Shown: positions 34,060-45,250, counted from the stretch's first letter. The stretch: 64,000 bases of DNA from Anaspis maculata (GCA_949128115.1 OX421963.1:85693602-85757601), one strand, 5' to 3'. Program-made: numbers and translations. Notes: a model not told the origin generated them from the letters alone.

Positions 34060-36497
34060 TGATAACTGAAAAATGCTCTAGTAGTAGGTAGTAGAATACA
34101 CTCTCAATCTTCTGAGAGTAGAATTGCTTATATTTTATGAAGTGAATTTTTTCATATCCAATTTTCAATGTTTTTGGCCTTGAGTGGAGTTCCTAAGATG
34201 GCTTTGCAGATCTATACTCTCAAATCTCGGTGAACTACATCACGGCCACGCATCGAAGATCCAAGCAAAGTAAAAGCAGAGTATCTTGCGTCGCGTGAAA
34301 GCTTGCGCGAAACAACTGCTGCTGTTGGGATAGGACTCTCGCACTCGAGGCAGTTTTTCGCATTAGCCTTTCATTAAAACTTTAAGGACCGAGAGCTTCT
34401 GGTGGGTATCTGCGCTCAAGGACCACGGCAAGGAGCGCAACCCAGAGGCAGACGGCGGCATCAGAGCAGTAGCGGCAAAATCCCGCATCGTGAGCGATCA
34501 CGATGATGCGTGTGTAATTTGCGCTAAACGATACGTGTTGCTGGGATGTTCCGACACGACGCTCTCGGAAATTTCAGCGGCAATTTCAGGCGTATTCAGG
34601 GAAATTGTTATTATGGCTCGCGGGAACTCCGCACTCTGCTCTCCGCCACTCCGGCCCGGCCGGCGAGCTTGTCGCGCAGAGATATTCGCTATATTTAGAG
34701 GCCTCCAAGGATTTTTCGCGCATATGCAACTAGGTTAATGTGATTGCCGTTGCAGCGAAGTGGTTGTTGTGTGTTGTGGTATACAGCAATATGATGGCAA
34801 TAAAACTTATCGCTCTTGCCTCCGTGTTGAAAAATTGCAGCTTGCGTTGTCATTCGCGCGCTCCGATGTTTCAGTTTGCACTTTTTCGCGTAAGACTTTC
34901 CAACCGTGTCACATCATTCGCGATGCTTATGGTCGTCAGGTTGCGGAAAAATGGCTTTACGGCCTATTTTTCCCACGTCACATCAGAAGAGATCGAGATC
35001 GAGAGGGCTTATTAAAAATAAATACGGCTGATGGCATCACAATAAAACACATACGCTGTTGAGCTCCGGAGGTGCACTTACGTGCGCGCACTTATCTAAA
35101 TCTTCCGATAGGATCAGAGACGGGACATTCCTACTGTTATTATTGTCTTATTTTGTAACCCACCATTATCATATCGATTTGTTTCGAGAAGCGAGACCAT
35201 TATTTGATTTTCCAATCCTGATGGCTTGTATATGCCTCCTTTCATTTCGTTCTTTATTCAAATTAGTTTCAGTGGGTGGGTACGTGCCTATACTTCTTGT
35301 GAACTTATACCTTTTAGGGTTGTTTAAAGGAGCCTTAGGATGCCGCATTTAAAATCTGACTATCTTTGGTTGTGATCGGCTTTTTCGCGGTTTTTCCCCC
35401 TTCCACATGTTAATATGAAAATATGATACCAATAGTTTCTCTGAATGCCAGTTGGAAGAAAATCGCGGGCTTCGATTCAGAGGACTTTCAGTCAGAGCCG
35501 GTCTGAACGTACAGAGGACGCTTAATTCTATTTTGAGAGTTGAAAGCTGAGGTTGCTGAAAATGGTCAAGTTACTCGTAAATTCTACTAGAGCTCCTTGC
35601 AGTTTCTGCCCAATTCCCCTTTAGATTTTTCTAGTTTCCATCAAAGTCCTCTAACTTGCACAAAAGAGGTCGTTCGGCTATAAGAAGTTGTTAATAAAAT
35701 ATCACTTTCTTCGCCGAGCTCCTCCAAAGTTCCTCCGAGTTTCTACAGAGATACTCTGAATACTAAAGCTTCTCTAAGATGTCTTTAGTCCCTCGAGGTT
35801 CGCTCTTGCTCCCCACTTGCACAAAAGAGGTCATTTCAGCGACTGAGCTTCCCTAGCTCCTTCTGAGTTACCCTGATGCTTAGTTGCTTTTAAGCTCCTC
35901 CAATATTCATCAGCGTTACCCTAAATTCCATCAAAGCTCCTCCGAGCTTCTCTAATTTCTCTGACTTCTTTTAGAAAATTTAGATTCCACTGAGGTTCTC
36001 CTGCTTGCACAAAAAAAAATCATTTTCGCGATTGAATTCATCGCAGTTCCCTGGAGTTCCCTTGCTAAGCTCCTTTAGATTTCCTTGAAATTTTCCAGAG
36101 TAAATTTGCATTTCACGATGAAATCTAACTTGCTTGAAAGAGGTCACTTTCGCGATTGAGTTCTCTTGAGTTTCCCTGCTGAGTTTCTTGCATAATTCTG
36201 CCAAAATTCTCTAGAGCTTCACTGGAGTTCCTCCGAGCTCTCCAAGTCTCCAAGAGTTTTTTGGATCTCACTTAGAAGTTTCCATTCCCTATGATCGAGG
36301 ACTCTAACTTGCAAAAATGAGGTAGTTTTTGCTACTGAGCTCCCCGGAGGTCATGTGCTGATCTTCTCCGGAGCTCCTCGGAAATTTTCCAGAGTTGTCT
36401 TGAATTTCACCAGATCTTCCAAAACTCCTCGGAGTTTCTCTAAAACATTTAGTTCCCTTTGAAGTTCTCAACTTACAGAAAAGGGGTTTTCAAAGCT
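34060..36497. repeat. Left arm of a large inverted duplication
   Basis: Matches the reverse complement of 54090-56575. The 34240-35560 part is unique-looking and very similar in the two arms (most bases identical). 35560-36497 is the ~150-bp satellite in minus orientation. A 57-residue open frame (34490-34660, MSDHDDACVICAKRYVLLG) is identical in both arms, but the frame downstream differs because this arm has four extra bases (CCGG) near 34660. The arm ends where a LINE fragment begins. Confidence 0.88.
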
Positions 36498-37565
36498 ATT
36501 ATCTTAGAGATATTTATGAGCTGTGCAAATCTTCCGATTAATCCGAACTTTACCAGAGATACTTGGTGATGAAAGGGTCCTATCGGGATGCTATTGCTCA
36601 AGCTAAAAAGGACTACAACAACTCAAGATTAGCTCACTCTTCAAATTCTTCTCGAACTGCGTGGCAGTTGATAAATGAAAATACTATCAATGATAAAAAG
36701 AATCAATACCCAAAGTCCTTATCAGCGAAGAAGGCGATGAGCTGACTGATTTGAGGGCCACTGCTAATGAGTGCAATAATTACTTCATCAACTCAGTTCG
36801 GCAATTCACTGGGGGGTCTGATATCGACAATTCCTGCAGTAATGTTGGGTCCGGTCGGTCAGGTCGCGGTAGGTCAATGTTTTTGTTTCCGATAGACAGG
36901 GCTGAAGTGAGACAGATCATCCATGATGTATCCAAAAAGGATTCAGCAGGCTTTGATGAAATACCTTGTTCCTTGCTACTTCACGTTGTGGATTATATTT
37001 GCGAGCCGCTTGTTGAGCTCATGAATGTTTTTTTCTGTGAGGGTCGTTTTCCGGATCGGTTAAAACTTGACAAGGTAGTTCCTGTCCCTAAGAAGATGGA
37101 TAAATCCAAGATTTCCAGTTACAGGCCGATAGCTCTTCTGTCGGTTTTTTCGAAGATCTATGAAAGGGCTTTCTATTCCCGCTTGATAAAGTACTTTGAG
37201 ACCAATAATCTTTTTTCTGAGCTGCAGTTTGATTTTAGAAAGGGCAGGTCCACTATTGATGCTATCTTATCGCTGTACAATTACATCCTTGACAGTTTTG
37301 GGCATGGAGAGCACACAGCCTGTTTATTTTTTGACCTGACTGAGGCTTTTGATGTCATCTCACATGAGCGGCTGCTTCAGAAAATTGGCAGGTACGGTGT
37401 TAGGGGGCCAGCCATCAGCTGGCTACAGAGTTACCTTTCTGGCAGGGTGCAGTACATGTCGTTGGGCCGGGGCGGCGTTAGAGGTGAGTCTCATTACAAA
37501 CACCTGAATGCAGGAGTGCCCCAGGGTAGTATTCTGGGGCCTCTTCTCTTTCTCATTCTCATCTG
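36498..37565 (+). pseudogene. LINE reverse transcriptase, truncated at both ends
   Basis: An upstream linker frame (VMKGSYRDAIAQAKKDYNNS, AWQLIN) shifts frame near 36715 into EEGDELTDLRATANECNNYF. The RT then runs through the blocks KKDSAGFDEIPCSLL, FPDRLKLDKVVPVPKK, SSYRPIALLSVFSKIYERAF, FRKGRSTIDAI, LFFDLTEAFDVISHERLL (usual pattern DLSKAFDTV.H..LL) and LNAGVPQGSILGPLLFLI. These are characteristic of Jockey/CR1-type non-LTR retrotransposons. The sequence stops before the catalytic YxDD box and switches directly to TTGCT satellite at 37566. Losing the 3' end is unusual for a LINE, which normally loses the 5' end, so a later deletion or rearrangement is likely. Confidence 0.9.
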
Positions 37566-37797
37566 CATCTTAGTTAGCAGAATATTAGCAATTTTTGGCA
37601 ACAATTGTGCAATCTTCAACAAAAACTATCGGATACCGACAAATCTTGAGCAAGTTCTGACAAATTCAGCAATTATAACAAAAATTTGGCAAATCCCCAG
37701 CAAAATGTATCTAATGGCAACAGCTTGGCAATGTTCAAAAAAAATGTAGCAAATTTGATTATTCATTTGGCCATTTTTAGCAAAGTAGATAATTTTT
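37566..37797 (-). repeat. TTGCT satellite fragment, inverted
   Basis: Reverse complement of the family at 27490-28760. For example, GGCCATTTTTAGCAAA near 37770 corresponds to the inverse of the sequence near 27625. Confidence 0.75.
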
Positions 37798-37829
37798 GGG
37801 CGTGCAACGGTGGTGGGGGGGACAACCTT

Positions 37830-38035
37830 GACAGGTCATTGACCCCTGACCTTGACCTTGACCTCGAATTTGACCTTGACCTTGAAAGTTCATTGACCTT
37901 TGACCTTTGACTTTTGACCTTTGACCTTTCACATTTGACCTTTGACCTTTGACCTTTGACCCCTGACCTTGACCTTTGACCCTGACCTTGACAGGTCATT
38001 GACCTTTGACCTCGACCTTGACCTTACCCTTGAAA
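37830..38035 (+). repeat. TGACCT minisatellite (DR1-type half-site array)
   Basis: About 25 tandem TGACC(T/C) units, mainly spaced as TGACCTTTGACC or TGACCTTGACC. Read on the other strand these are AGGTCA repeats with 1-nt or 0-nt spacers. A larger ~130-bp duplication is visible: ACAGGTCATTGACC at 37829 and 37990, and GAAAGTTCAT at 37884 and 38031. Confidence 0.9.
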
Positions 38036-38155
38036 GTTCATCCACCCAAACAGGTGGTGGGGGGAGCAAGCGGGAAGAGCTATATGGAGTGGGAACGCAA
38101 CCTCAGAGAAATTGATATATACACCTAATGCCCTATACCAACGCAAACTCCAGAC

Positions 38156-38548
38156 ATGTGTATGCCAGAGATCGTGTGGAAAATTGTGCTACATGAGTTC
38201 CAAGGGGGTGCACGTATTGTTGTACTTAGTGTGGGTCAACCCTCTCCACGAAAAATTACAGTGCACTTCAAAACAAATACGCAATCTCAGTTCGTGTGTG
38301 AACTAATCATAGGTGAAGATGTAGAACTAGGGGATTGTATACAAATCCAGTTCCATAAAAGCAGCATACAACATCAAGCCTCTGGAAGGGAGATGTACCT
38401 GTGGGGTTTCCAGTATTTCGTAGATGAATTCGAAGTGGATCTACTCTCTACAAATGACGCATGTGAACGAGGTAACATCCAAACAACATACACAGTGTGC
38501 CAGTATGATGATGGTGTATACGTGCCCTTGGGGAGCGCAGAGGAATAA
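38156..38548 (+). CDS. Hypothetical 130-aa protein
   Basis: An intact ATG-to-stop frame of 130 codons. An upstream in-frame TAA lies just before 38135, so the ATG at 38156 (or 38162) is the likely start. The product begins MCMPEIVWKIVLHEFQGGAR and has alternating hydrophobic residues suggestive of a beta-rich fold (KITVHFKT, VCELIIGEDVELGDCIQIQF). There is no signal peptide or membrane segment, and it has 4-5 Cys. The ELGDCIQIQFH stretch is faintly like a PLAT/LH2 beta-sandwich, but this is a guess. It is followed within 140 bp by another, broken coding-like region on the same strand. Origin unknown: host gene, captured gene or viral insertion. Confidence 0.5.
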   Translation: MCMPEIVWKIVLHEFQGGARIVVLSVGQPSPRKITVHFKTNTQSQFVCELIIGEDVELGDCIQIQFHKSSIQHQASGREMYLWGFQYFVDEFEVDLLSTNDACERGNIQTTYTVCQYDDGVYVPLGSAEE

Positions 38549-38689
38549 AACGTGTGCAGCGTGAACAGTTGTTTTCGTCAGTGAGAAAAAACCGAAATCC
38601 AGAAAGAATGTGAACGGTGTATAGACGGAAACTGTGCATAGAAAGTACCGAATATTGTCAGCTAGACTCACTACAAATGTGAATTCGAC

Positions 38690-39390
38690 ATGGGTGATCA
38701 AGATTTCTTTTCTCCGAAATTAGAAGTGGACACAACACTCCACCCTGCCAACTTGATTAAACACCGAATGATGGATGAGGATAGTTAGTTTCTATCTACC
38801 GGTGAATATTTTAAAGTTGTAATGGTACGAGATGTAACCGAATATATCGGATTTGTTTACCGCTACTGTAACAACAGAGGTCCTTTTTGTCATGGAGCTT
38901 ACGCCAACTGGATACCAGTTTAACGTCACCCTGAAGCAAGGCATTCACCCAATAGATTCAAACACTGAAAAAAATCCAACAATCACACGAAAACCTAAAT
39001 CCCTTCATATCAGGATATAGTTGGGAGTCTTCGAACGCAGGTGACAGCGATAAATTCATAGTGACACTGCATCTAGCGATTAAATATGATTACCTGCAAA
39101 CACCTAGTCCTGTTGAGATAATGATATACCATCAAAATGCTCGTCGATACAAAGTGCACCAAAACATCTCCAACCTTTCGAGTTACAAGCTCTGTGAAGA
39201 CATTGAAAACATTGAAAAACTATTCATTTTGCTCACAAGGCGATGTGAAAATCTAGAAAAATTTGAAAATTTACAAGTGATGAAAGAATGGTTGTGTAAA
39301 TTTGAGGAAAACATGTTTCCAGCTTTTTATTACATGTCGAACAAGGTATGGACATGCATTAATAAAACAAACAGTATTCTAGATGCATAA
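38690..39390 (+). pseudogene. Broken hypothetical gene (~230 codons)
   Basis: Coding-like sequence continues through three frames. It starts at an ATG (38690, MGDQDFFSPKLEVDTTLH), meets a TAG at 38786, continues to about 38850, then shifts frame (VLFVMELTPTGYQFNVTL). It shifts again at a run of seven A at 38968-38974 and ends in a 109-codon open tail (KFIVTLHLAIKYDYL, RRCENLEKFENLQVMKEWL) with a stop at 39388. There is no recognised domain. The tail is rich in Lys, Glu, Asn and Leu and may be helical. One nonsense codon and two frame changes indicate decay or assembly error. Confidence 0.5.
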
Positions 39391-39607
39391 TATATAGCTA
39401 TTAAGTATATGTCTATGTAAATTTATAAAGAAACACATGTGAATAAAGAAAGAAACAAATAAATAGTAGTTATTTCCAACAGATGCAGCGGGGAGAGAGG
39501 AACCTTAAAGCAATTTTCCTCAAGCACACTCCACACATGCAACTAATGCACATATACGGTAAACAGAAAGAAATACCGTAAAATTCTGCACACTACCAGG
39601 TGCCGCA

Positions 39608-39817
39608 GTGTTTACCACTCGTGATGTCAAAATTCGGGGTCCATTCCGATGTGTGTTATACCTGTCAGCTATAACTCACAATGTACCTTGCATGCATACC
39701 GGCTATACCACCGACAATATAAGCTTCACATCAGTTTCCGAAAAAACTATGATCTCTGTGTGGTTGTTAAAAAAATATATCAAAGAAGTTTCTGGGATAG
39801 AGAGATATGAAGAATAA
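39608..39817 (+). CDS. Possible coding remnant, unknown
   Basis: The frame is open from a TAA near 39561 to the stop at 39815, with no ATG near its beginning. It includes PFRCVLYLSAITHNVPC and TMISVWLLKKYIKEVSG. It could be an exon or the 3' part of a decayed gene in the same cluster as the two preceding entries. No family was recognised. Confidence 0.3.
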   Translation: MFTTRDVKIRGPFRCVLYLSAITHNVPCMHTGYTTDNISFTSVSEKTMISVWLLKKYIKEVSGIERYEE

Positions 39818-40011
39818 TAAGAAGCGAAAAAAAGTTTGATAAGGATCGACTTGCGTGAATCAAAACTAACTGATACGTGAAAATTAAATCGTAAAATATG
39901 CCATGTGCTAGCAATCACCGGGCCACCGTCGTTCTGAGACAATAATAGGAGCACAAGCGCCCGCTTATGTGGTCAACCTTGGATATGGTGTGCTAAAAAC
40001 AAAAAAAAGTC

Positions 40012-40272
40012 ATGTACCCGCAAGAGACCGCATACAAGTGTAAAAATCTGGTGAACTCACGCTTCTTCTTCTTCTCTCTCCGGAAGCTGTCGGAGGCATA
40101 CTGGACCAGTTACTCATCATATTATATGTTCAATTTATACAACAATTTCTTATACAAGGAACCGTGTTATGCACACTTTTCAACAACGTTCAATGCGCTC
40201 GATACGAAACACTCATTCGGTGGTATTTTGGTATGGAATAATATATTTGTCCTATTTTATTTTTGTATTTAA
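40012..40272 (+). CDS. Hypothetical 86-aa protein
   Basis: An ATG-to-stop frame that is rich in Phe and Tyr (FFFFSLRKLSEAYW, YYMFNLYNNFLY) and ends in a hydrophobic tail. It lies on the same strand as the preceding coding-like frames. No domain was recognised and it may be fortuitous. Confidence 0.3.
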   Translation: MYPQETAYKCKNLVNSRFFFFSLRKLSEAYWTSYSSYYMFNLYNNFLYKEPCYAHFSTTFNALDTKHSFGGILVWNNIFVLFYFCI

Positions 40273-42232
40273 TTTGATCAATTCTAACATCTAACAGGTT
40301 ATCAGGTTATAGCAGACACTAACTAACCGAAACGAAGGAAGCAGAAGAGAAAGAGAAGGAAAAAAAATTCACGCGTAGGAGTGTGAGAAACAAACATTAA
40401 TTAATGGTAATTCAAGTTTGTAATTTTGGTGATCAATAAAAAATGCCCTCGACCCTCAGGGTATTCGGAGTACTAGCAAACAATAAGACAGCTCCGAAAT
40501 GTCCGGAAAAAAGCGGTTTCACTCAAGACTTAACCGAAACGTTTTTCACATATACCATTTAAGTCCAAAAATATCGGTTCTATGACCTCCACATAACTCC
40601 TATTGACTTAATGTTGCCACCAAACAATCCACCACCCCCCGAAATTCATGGAAATGATGGTTTTCTGGCAGTTGTACGACTGATGTGGCTATTGTTCAAA
40701 AATTTAGCTGTCTTTTTTAGAAAAAAGGCGTTGTGCAGCACCCCACATCGATTTTTTCTCTGTCTCATCAGACAATCACTTTAAACACTCTCAATGAAAT
40801 GTATACCAAGTTTTAGTGCGTTAAGTATACGAATAAGCCGTATTCTTGTATTCTATCAACAACACTAATACTGTATACACTCAATTATAGCATAAGTTTG
40901 CTCTAAGTATCTACTACTAATGATAATTGCATAAAAAGGCACAATTCCATGAATTAGATATAGTAGATAGAAATTCAGTTTTAGTGACGTGCGAGTGTAA
41001 AGAACCACCGCTTTCGAGGAACAGGCTACAAAAACGATACGCCGTTCAAGTATGAAGCATGGTATGAGGTGCCCGACATTAAGTTAAAACTGATGACTCC
41101 TGCTACATTTCTTCAGACTTTCCCCTCAACAAATCCAAACAATTGAATATTCTATAAGGAAAAAAAAAACCTCACATGGATAGATATACAATGAGTATGA
41201 GTTATGCCAGAAAATCACTATCATGGAAAAATAATTAGAGTTACAGGAGAGTGGTGGATATAGAGGCATTCAATGTTTTTGTCAATTTTTGATATATATC
41301 AGATATCACAAAGAGTTGATAGAAAGCTCAAAACCATCAACAAAAGATAGCAGAGATATCATAGCATGCATTTATTTCAGTATAAAGATAGTTGTAGAAA
41401 ACATAGCCTTGCCCTATCTCAAAATGTAGCAATATAGCAAGAGATTGAATTCGAGTAGGTACCAATCGTTATCGGGAGAATATCCCCATAAACAAAAGAA
41501 AGTCACATGGGAAAACCCATAACACTCGTATCCAACAATTACAGGATACACATCATATGTTAAACATAACACACTAAGACCAGAAACTGTTGAAGCTCCA
41601 AGAACTATATAGAAGCAGCAGTAGGTATACATGGTTTCTGATGAAATATCACTTATGTATAGTGTAAGGGTTGGTGATGCTACTAGCATCAGCCCAACAC
41701 ATAGTTGTGGTATAGTGATGGAACTGCACATGCACTTGAAAAGTTCCGAGTTCTGTAATTGGAATAGGTAGACATATAAGTTCACTAAAAATTAACGCTG
41801 TCATGTACTAGTCTAGTAGGGAGGAATGAAACCAGTAAAGTGTGCTGTTACCTACCCCCAATAGGTTTACCACAAAGCGAGATACTGAATGTTTATTTTT
41901 TTTCCACCTTCTCAACTAGCTAGCAATCTGCTCCACCCTGTTTTCATAGAAATTATTGTACGTTATGGTGATTTTCTCTAAAAGCTCAGTGGAGGGGTAT
42001 ATTAGCGGTTTTACTGAACTATGTACCATGGAAAAATCCATGAAAAGCTCTGGAAGGTAATTCATTTTATTGTTTCACAGTCTTAACTACTGATCTAATA
42101 CACTTCTATTTCGAATAATATTTTGTATATATGGTGACAATTTCCTCTGAAAGATCTGTTGAAGGGCAATGGACCCCGAATATAGCAAGATCCATGCCCC
42201 CGCGAACGTACAATGGTGTCTGTGGACTCCTG
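40273..42232. other. AT-rich unassigned DNA
   Basis: No clear gene. A 123-codon hydrophobic frame on the minus strand (41414-41785) has no recognised family. Around 41940-42180 a ~190-bp segment is repeated (TATGGTGAT/GACA then TTTCCTCT/TTCTCT then TGGAGGGG/TGAAGGGC). Confidence 0.4.
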
Positions 42233-42247
42233 ATATGCATATGAAGT

Positions 42248-42459
42248 GAAATAAATAAATAAAATAAATGTTTTCCTCTTTATCGAGTCCTCACCTCATA
42301 AGAGTTTTTGTGCTTTATTATCAAGCGTACAAACTGTTGGAAAATCACTAATAAGCGCAAATCATGGACATGCACAACACCCAGACAAGACCAGGAATCA
42401 AACCTGGGCCCTTTCGCACCACAGACGCCTGCTCACCCGCCTGTGCCACGGAGCCGTCT
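42248..42459 (-). mobile_element. tRNA-derived SINE, family 1
   Basis: Read on the minus strand, the head has an A box (GTGGCACAGGCGGG) and a B box (GGTTTGATTCC at 42394-42404), and the tail ends in (ATTT)n at 42250-42270. It is flanked by 15-bp target duplications ATATGCATATGAAGT (42233-42247) and ATATGCATATAAAGT (42460-42474) with one mismatch. This is a typical SINE mobilised by a LINE. The head does not form a full tRNA cloverleaf. Confidence 0.88.
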
Positions 42460-42474
42460 ATATGCATATAAAGT

Positions 42475-43107
42475 ATCATTTCTAAAGAAATAAATAAGAC
42501 CATCAGTGAATCTAAACGGTCCGTTAAGAAAATTTAGGTGAAACATTACTGAATGCAGGAATCAACATAGGAGTACTAACGCATCACAGGTTTCCAGTTC
42601 CGATTATTGGTGATTTTTTGTCAAATATAGGCGTAATAGGGTAATTTGGGATCGGAAGTGGTATGCCCTCGGGTATGCCGGTTCTGGTTAATCATAGTTC
42701 TTTGAATCTCATATGCCAGTACCAGCCATCATATATCATACCAAAAATATATTTATTTCGCTGATGGTCTTTGACAATTACGAACATTTTACTTACGGAG
42801 CGTAATGACATAGGTCTGGAGGAGTAAACGCCACTATCAGTACCGTTGTTGTCCTGGTCGTCGTTGATACAGCTCTTTTTGATGTTAACGTCAGTAACAT
42901 CCCTCCCCCCACCAAAAGAGTTTTTTACTACATAGCCCCGCTTTCCCCGTTAGGGATCTCATCAAGAACCAATTAATCAAAATCGTTGGGAAAAACCTCA
43001 TGGTCTCAAGCTCTCTAAATATAGGCTAGGCTTCCCCTGCACTGAAACTGAGTCTATTGTGCTCATCTAGCCGCAAAGCGGTGTCTGGATGTTTGTAAAT
43101 ACCCATA
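42475..43107. other. Unannotated spacer
   Basis: No gene or repeat was recognised. Confidence 0.45.
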
Positions 43108-43115
43108 CCTGACTT

Positions 43116-44398
43116 CACGGGCGTGCCTAAGGGGGGGGTTTTGGGGGTTCAAACCCCCCCCATTGTAAAACGAACTCCCACTAGATACAAATAGATTTAG
43201 ATTTTGTCCAAAAAAAAAACTGCATGACAAAAAAAAATGCAAATCCCAGCAAGCGCGTGAAAATTGCCGTAGGTGATTTTTTAGAGCCCGCTGCCGGAGC
43301 AGTGCGCGCGTGGCGAGCTTTTTTTGCCGCCCGGCTGCTCGTTGCACACCTTCCAAGAACTGAAAATTTCGCATCCTGTAATTTTTTCAGAGAATCTTGT
43401 GGCTTCAATTTTTTACGGGCAACACATGATAGTGGTACATCGATCGTCATTTTCATAGACCAGTCAGTACTAGTATTACCTACTCTGCTGCTGCTGCAGT
43501 CCATTCGTTCACGGTGTCAGTGTCGATAAATGTAAAATATTAAATATTACTTGATAGGTAATATTAATTGTTAGGTACAGTTACATTACCTATTGCCTAT
43601 TGGATTGGTATTTATTTCATATTGCTTAAATTTTAGCTAACGAATGATGAAGCGGACTGCTCAACAGTCGATGTTAGGATTTTTATCGAAAAAAACTAAA
43701 AAGTCTGAAGAGGAAGTCACGAATCAGAAGAATGTACCTCTTGAATGTGATCCTGTTCCAGGTATTATTTTTGAAATTTTTACATTTTTCAAGCTATGGC
43801 TATAAAATATTTCACTTGGACAGGCCCCTCAAAGAGTACTGACACTGACAGTACTGACACTGGTACAATCTTGGTCAGCAACTTGGAGGTACATGATATT
43901 GGAAAATACATCTCTCACCCCCCAAGGAACGATGAAGAGAAGTTAAAAGCTCTGAAAGTACCTTGGACACCGCCAGAGACTTTCAAGTTCCCCGCCACTG
44001 GCAAAAGAAACCTTTCCTTCCAACGCAGTGAAACCCAGTGAAATTGTACATAAATTAGTTGTAAGAAGAAAGAGGCTCAATATAATTCTTTAATAATTAC
44101 TAAATCGTATAACAAGCATTTCCCATGATTTAAAGTTTTATTGTAGAAAATGTAGGTACAGGATGTTTGCGCGAAAATTCTACCTCCCACTGGGGAAGAA
44201 TCCCCCCAAGAAAAATTTAGCGAAGGATATAATATATTTCGTTCAAAAGAGCTTTGAGCAGGAAGAGTAAAATTCAATACACAACCAAAAAATTTTTTGC
44301 CTGCGGCACATTTTTGCTCGCTACGCTCGTCAATAAATCACCTTACGCCCGGCTCTGGATAGAACACCCCCCTTGGAAAAGCTATAGGCACGCCCGTG
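43116..44398 (+). mobile_element. hAT element, internally deleted, with transposase start
   Basis: The ends CACGGGCGTGCCTA and (inverted) TAGGCACGCCCGTG are exact 14-bp inverted repeats. A perfect 8-bp duplication CCTGACTT flanks it at 43108-43115 and 44399-44406. A C/G-run (GGGGGGGG, CCCCCCCC) lies near the left end. It carries the 5' end of a transposase gene, but at 1283 bp it is much too short for a full hAT transposase, so it is probably non-autonomous. Confidence 0.93.
43644..44041 (+). pseudogene. hAT transposase N-terminal part (two exons)
   Basis: Exon 1 (43644-43761) starts MMKRTAQQSMLGFLSKK. A 62-bp intron with GT (43762) and AG (43823) follows, then exon 2 (43824-44041) continues in frame to a stop. 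The second exon reads DIGKYISHPPRNDEEKL and VPWTPPETFKFPATGKRN, ending in FQRSE. This resembles the N-terminus of ZMYM1-like hAT transposases (basic start, then W.PP..F.FP..). The zinc finger of the TTF type, the catalytic DDE core and the dimerisation region are all missing. It lies entirely inside the 43116-44398 hAT element on the same strand. Confidence 0.75.
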
Positions 44399-44406
44399 CC
44401 TGACTT

Positions 44407-44808
44407 ATCCAAATAACTACTTAACCTAGATAGGAATCCATCAAGGAAAACCACGGTCTCTTACACTTCAAAATTGATAACACTCCAGCGTATGCATACT
44501 ACTGGAGCAATTCGACAGATCTAGTCTTTATTTTTATCGCGATTTTTACTTATTATTTACTTTAGTTTTTGAAGAAAGTCTTTCGTTTTCTAGAGGATTT
44601 GCAAATAAGGAAGGCTACATGATATATTCTTTACCAATTACGGGCTGTGATAAGTTCAAAATTTGAAATTATGATAATTTTTTTTTCAGGAATGCTATGA
44701 CGTCGTATTTTACCGAATGCGTGTTAGGTGGTGCTATTAATAATAATTTTGTGAAACACCTCCTACATCAGGTTGATTTCATAGGTTTGAATATTCAACA
44801 GAGTATTT
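44407..44808. other. AT-rich spacer
   Basis: Flanks the hAT element on the left and a SINE on the right. No gene was seen. Confidence 0.45.
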
Positions 44809-44819
44809 AACAATAACAA

Positions 44820-45155
44820 GCCGGCGGTAGCTCAGCAGTTAAAGCGTTGGACTGTGAACCTAAGGGTAGTGACTTCTATACCACGGGTCAGCCGTAATGA
44901 AAAATTTACAGCTGGCGCCAACCTTTCCGGTAAGCGATCAACCCAGTCACTATAAATAATCGGGTACCTGCGCTCTATGTGTGCAAGGGGTGATAAGGCA
45001 GTTGTCTAAGGCGCGAGGCTTACCCCATCACCTCGGACCTCCAGGGATCCGTGACAATAGCCAGGTAGTGAACACAAAGAACGGAAGCTCTAGCCATCCG
45101 CTTTGTAAGCCAAGTTCCAAGTTCCTCAATTGGGTTCAAAGTCACACTATTATTC
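44820..45155 (+). mobile_element. tRNA-derived SINE, family 2
   Basis: The head GCCGGCGGTAGCTCAGCAGTTAAAGCG contains a strong A box, and an anticodon-arm-like GGACTGTGAACCTAAGG follows. The B box is weak. The body is GC-richer than its surroundings. Flanking AACAATAACAA (44809-44819) and AACAATAAAAA (45156-45166) are likely target duplications. The family differs from the other two SINEs. Confidence 0.75.
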
Positions 45156-45250
45156 AACAATAAAAATTGAAATCATGAGACAAATTGTAACCAGTTTTAT
45201 TATTGTAAATTTTGTTATAATTATGCTTATGAACATCATCATTTCTCGAT

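Noticed and set aside
34490..34738. 82-codon frame duplicated at 55926-56165
   Set aside because: The first 57 codons are identical in the two arms, but a 4-bp indel breaks the frame, so there is no sign of coding constraint. Identity reflects recent duplication.
41414..41785. 123-codon hydrophobic minus-strand frame
   Set aside because: Looks membrane-like, but this is expected of AT-rich DNA. No family or supporting neighbour.
44820..44895. tRNA-like sequence as a true tRNA gene
   Set aside because: The A box is good, but the T-arm and acceptor do not pair. The sequence continues into a SINE body with flanking duplications.
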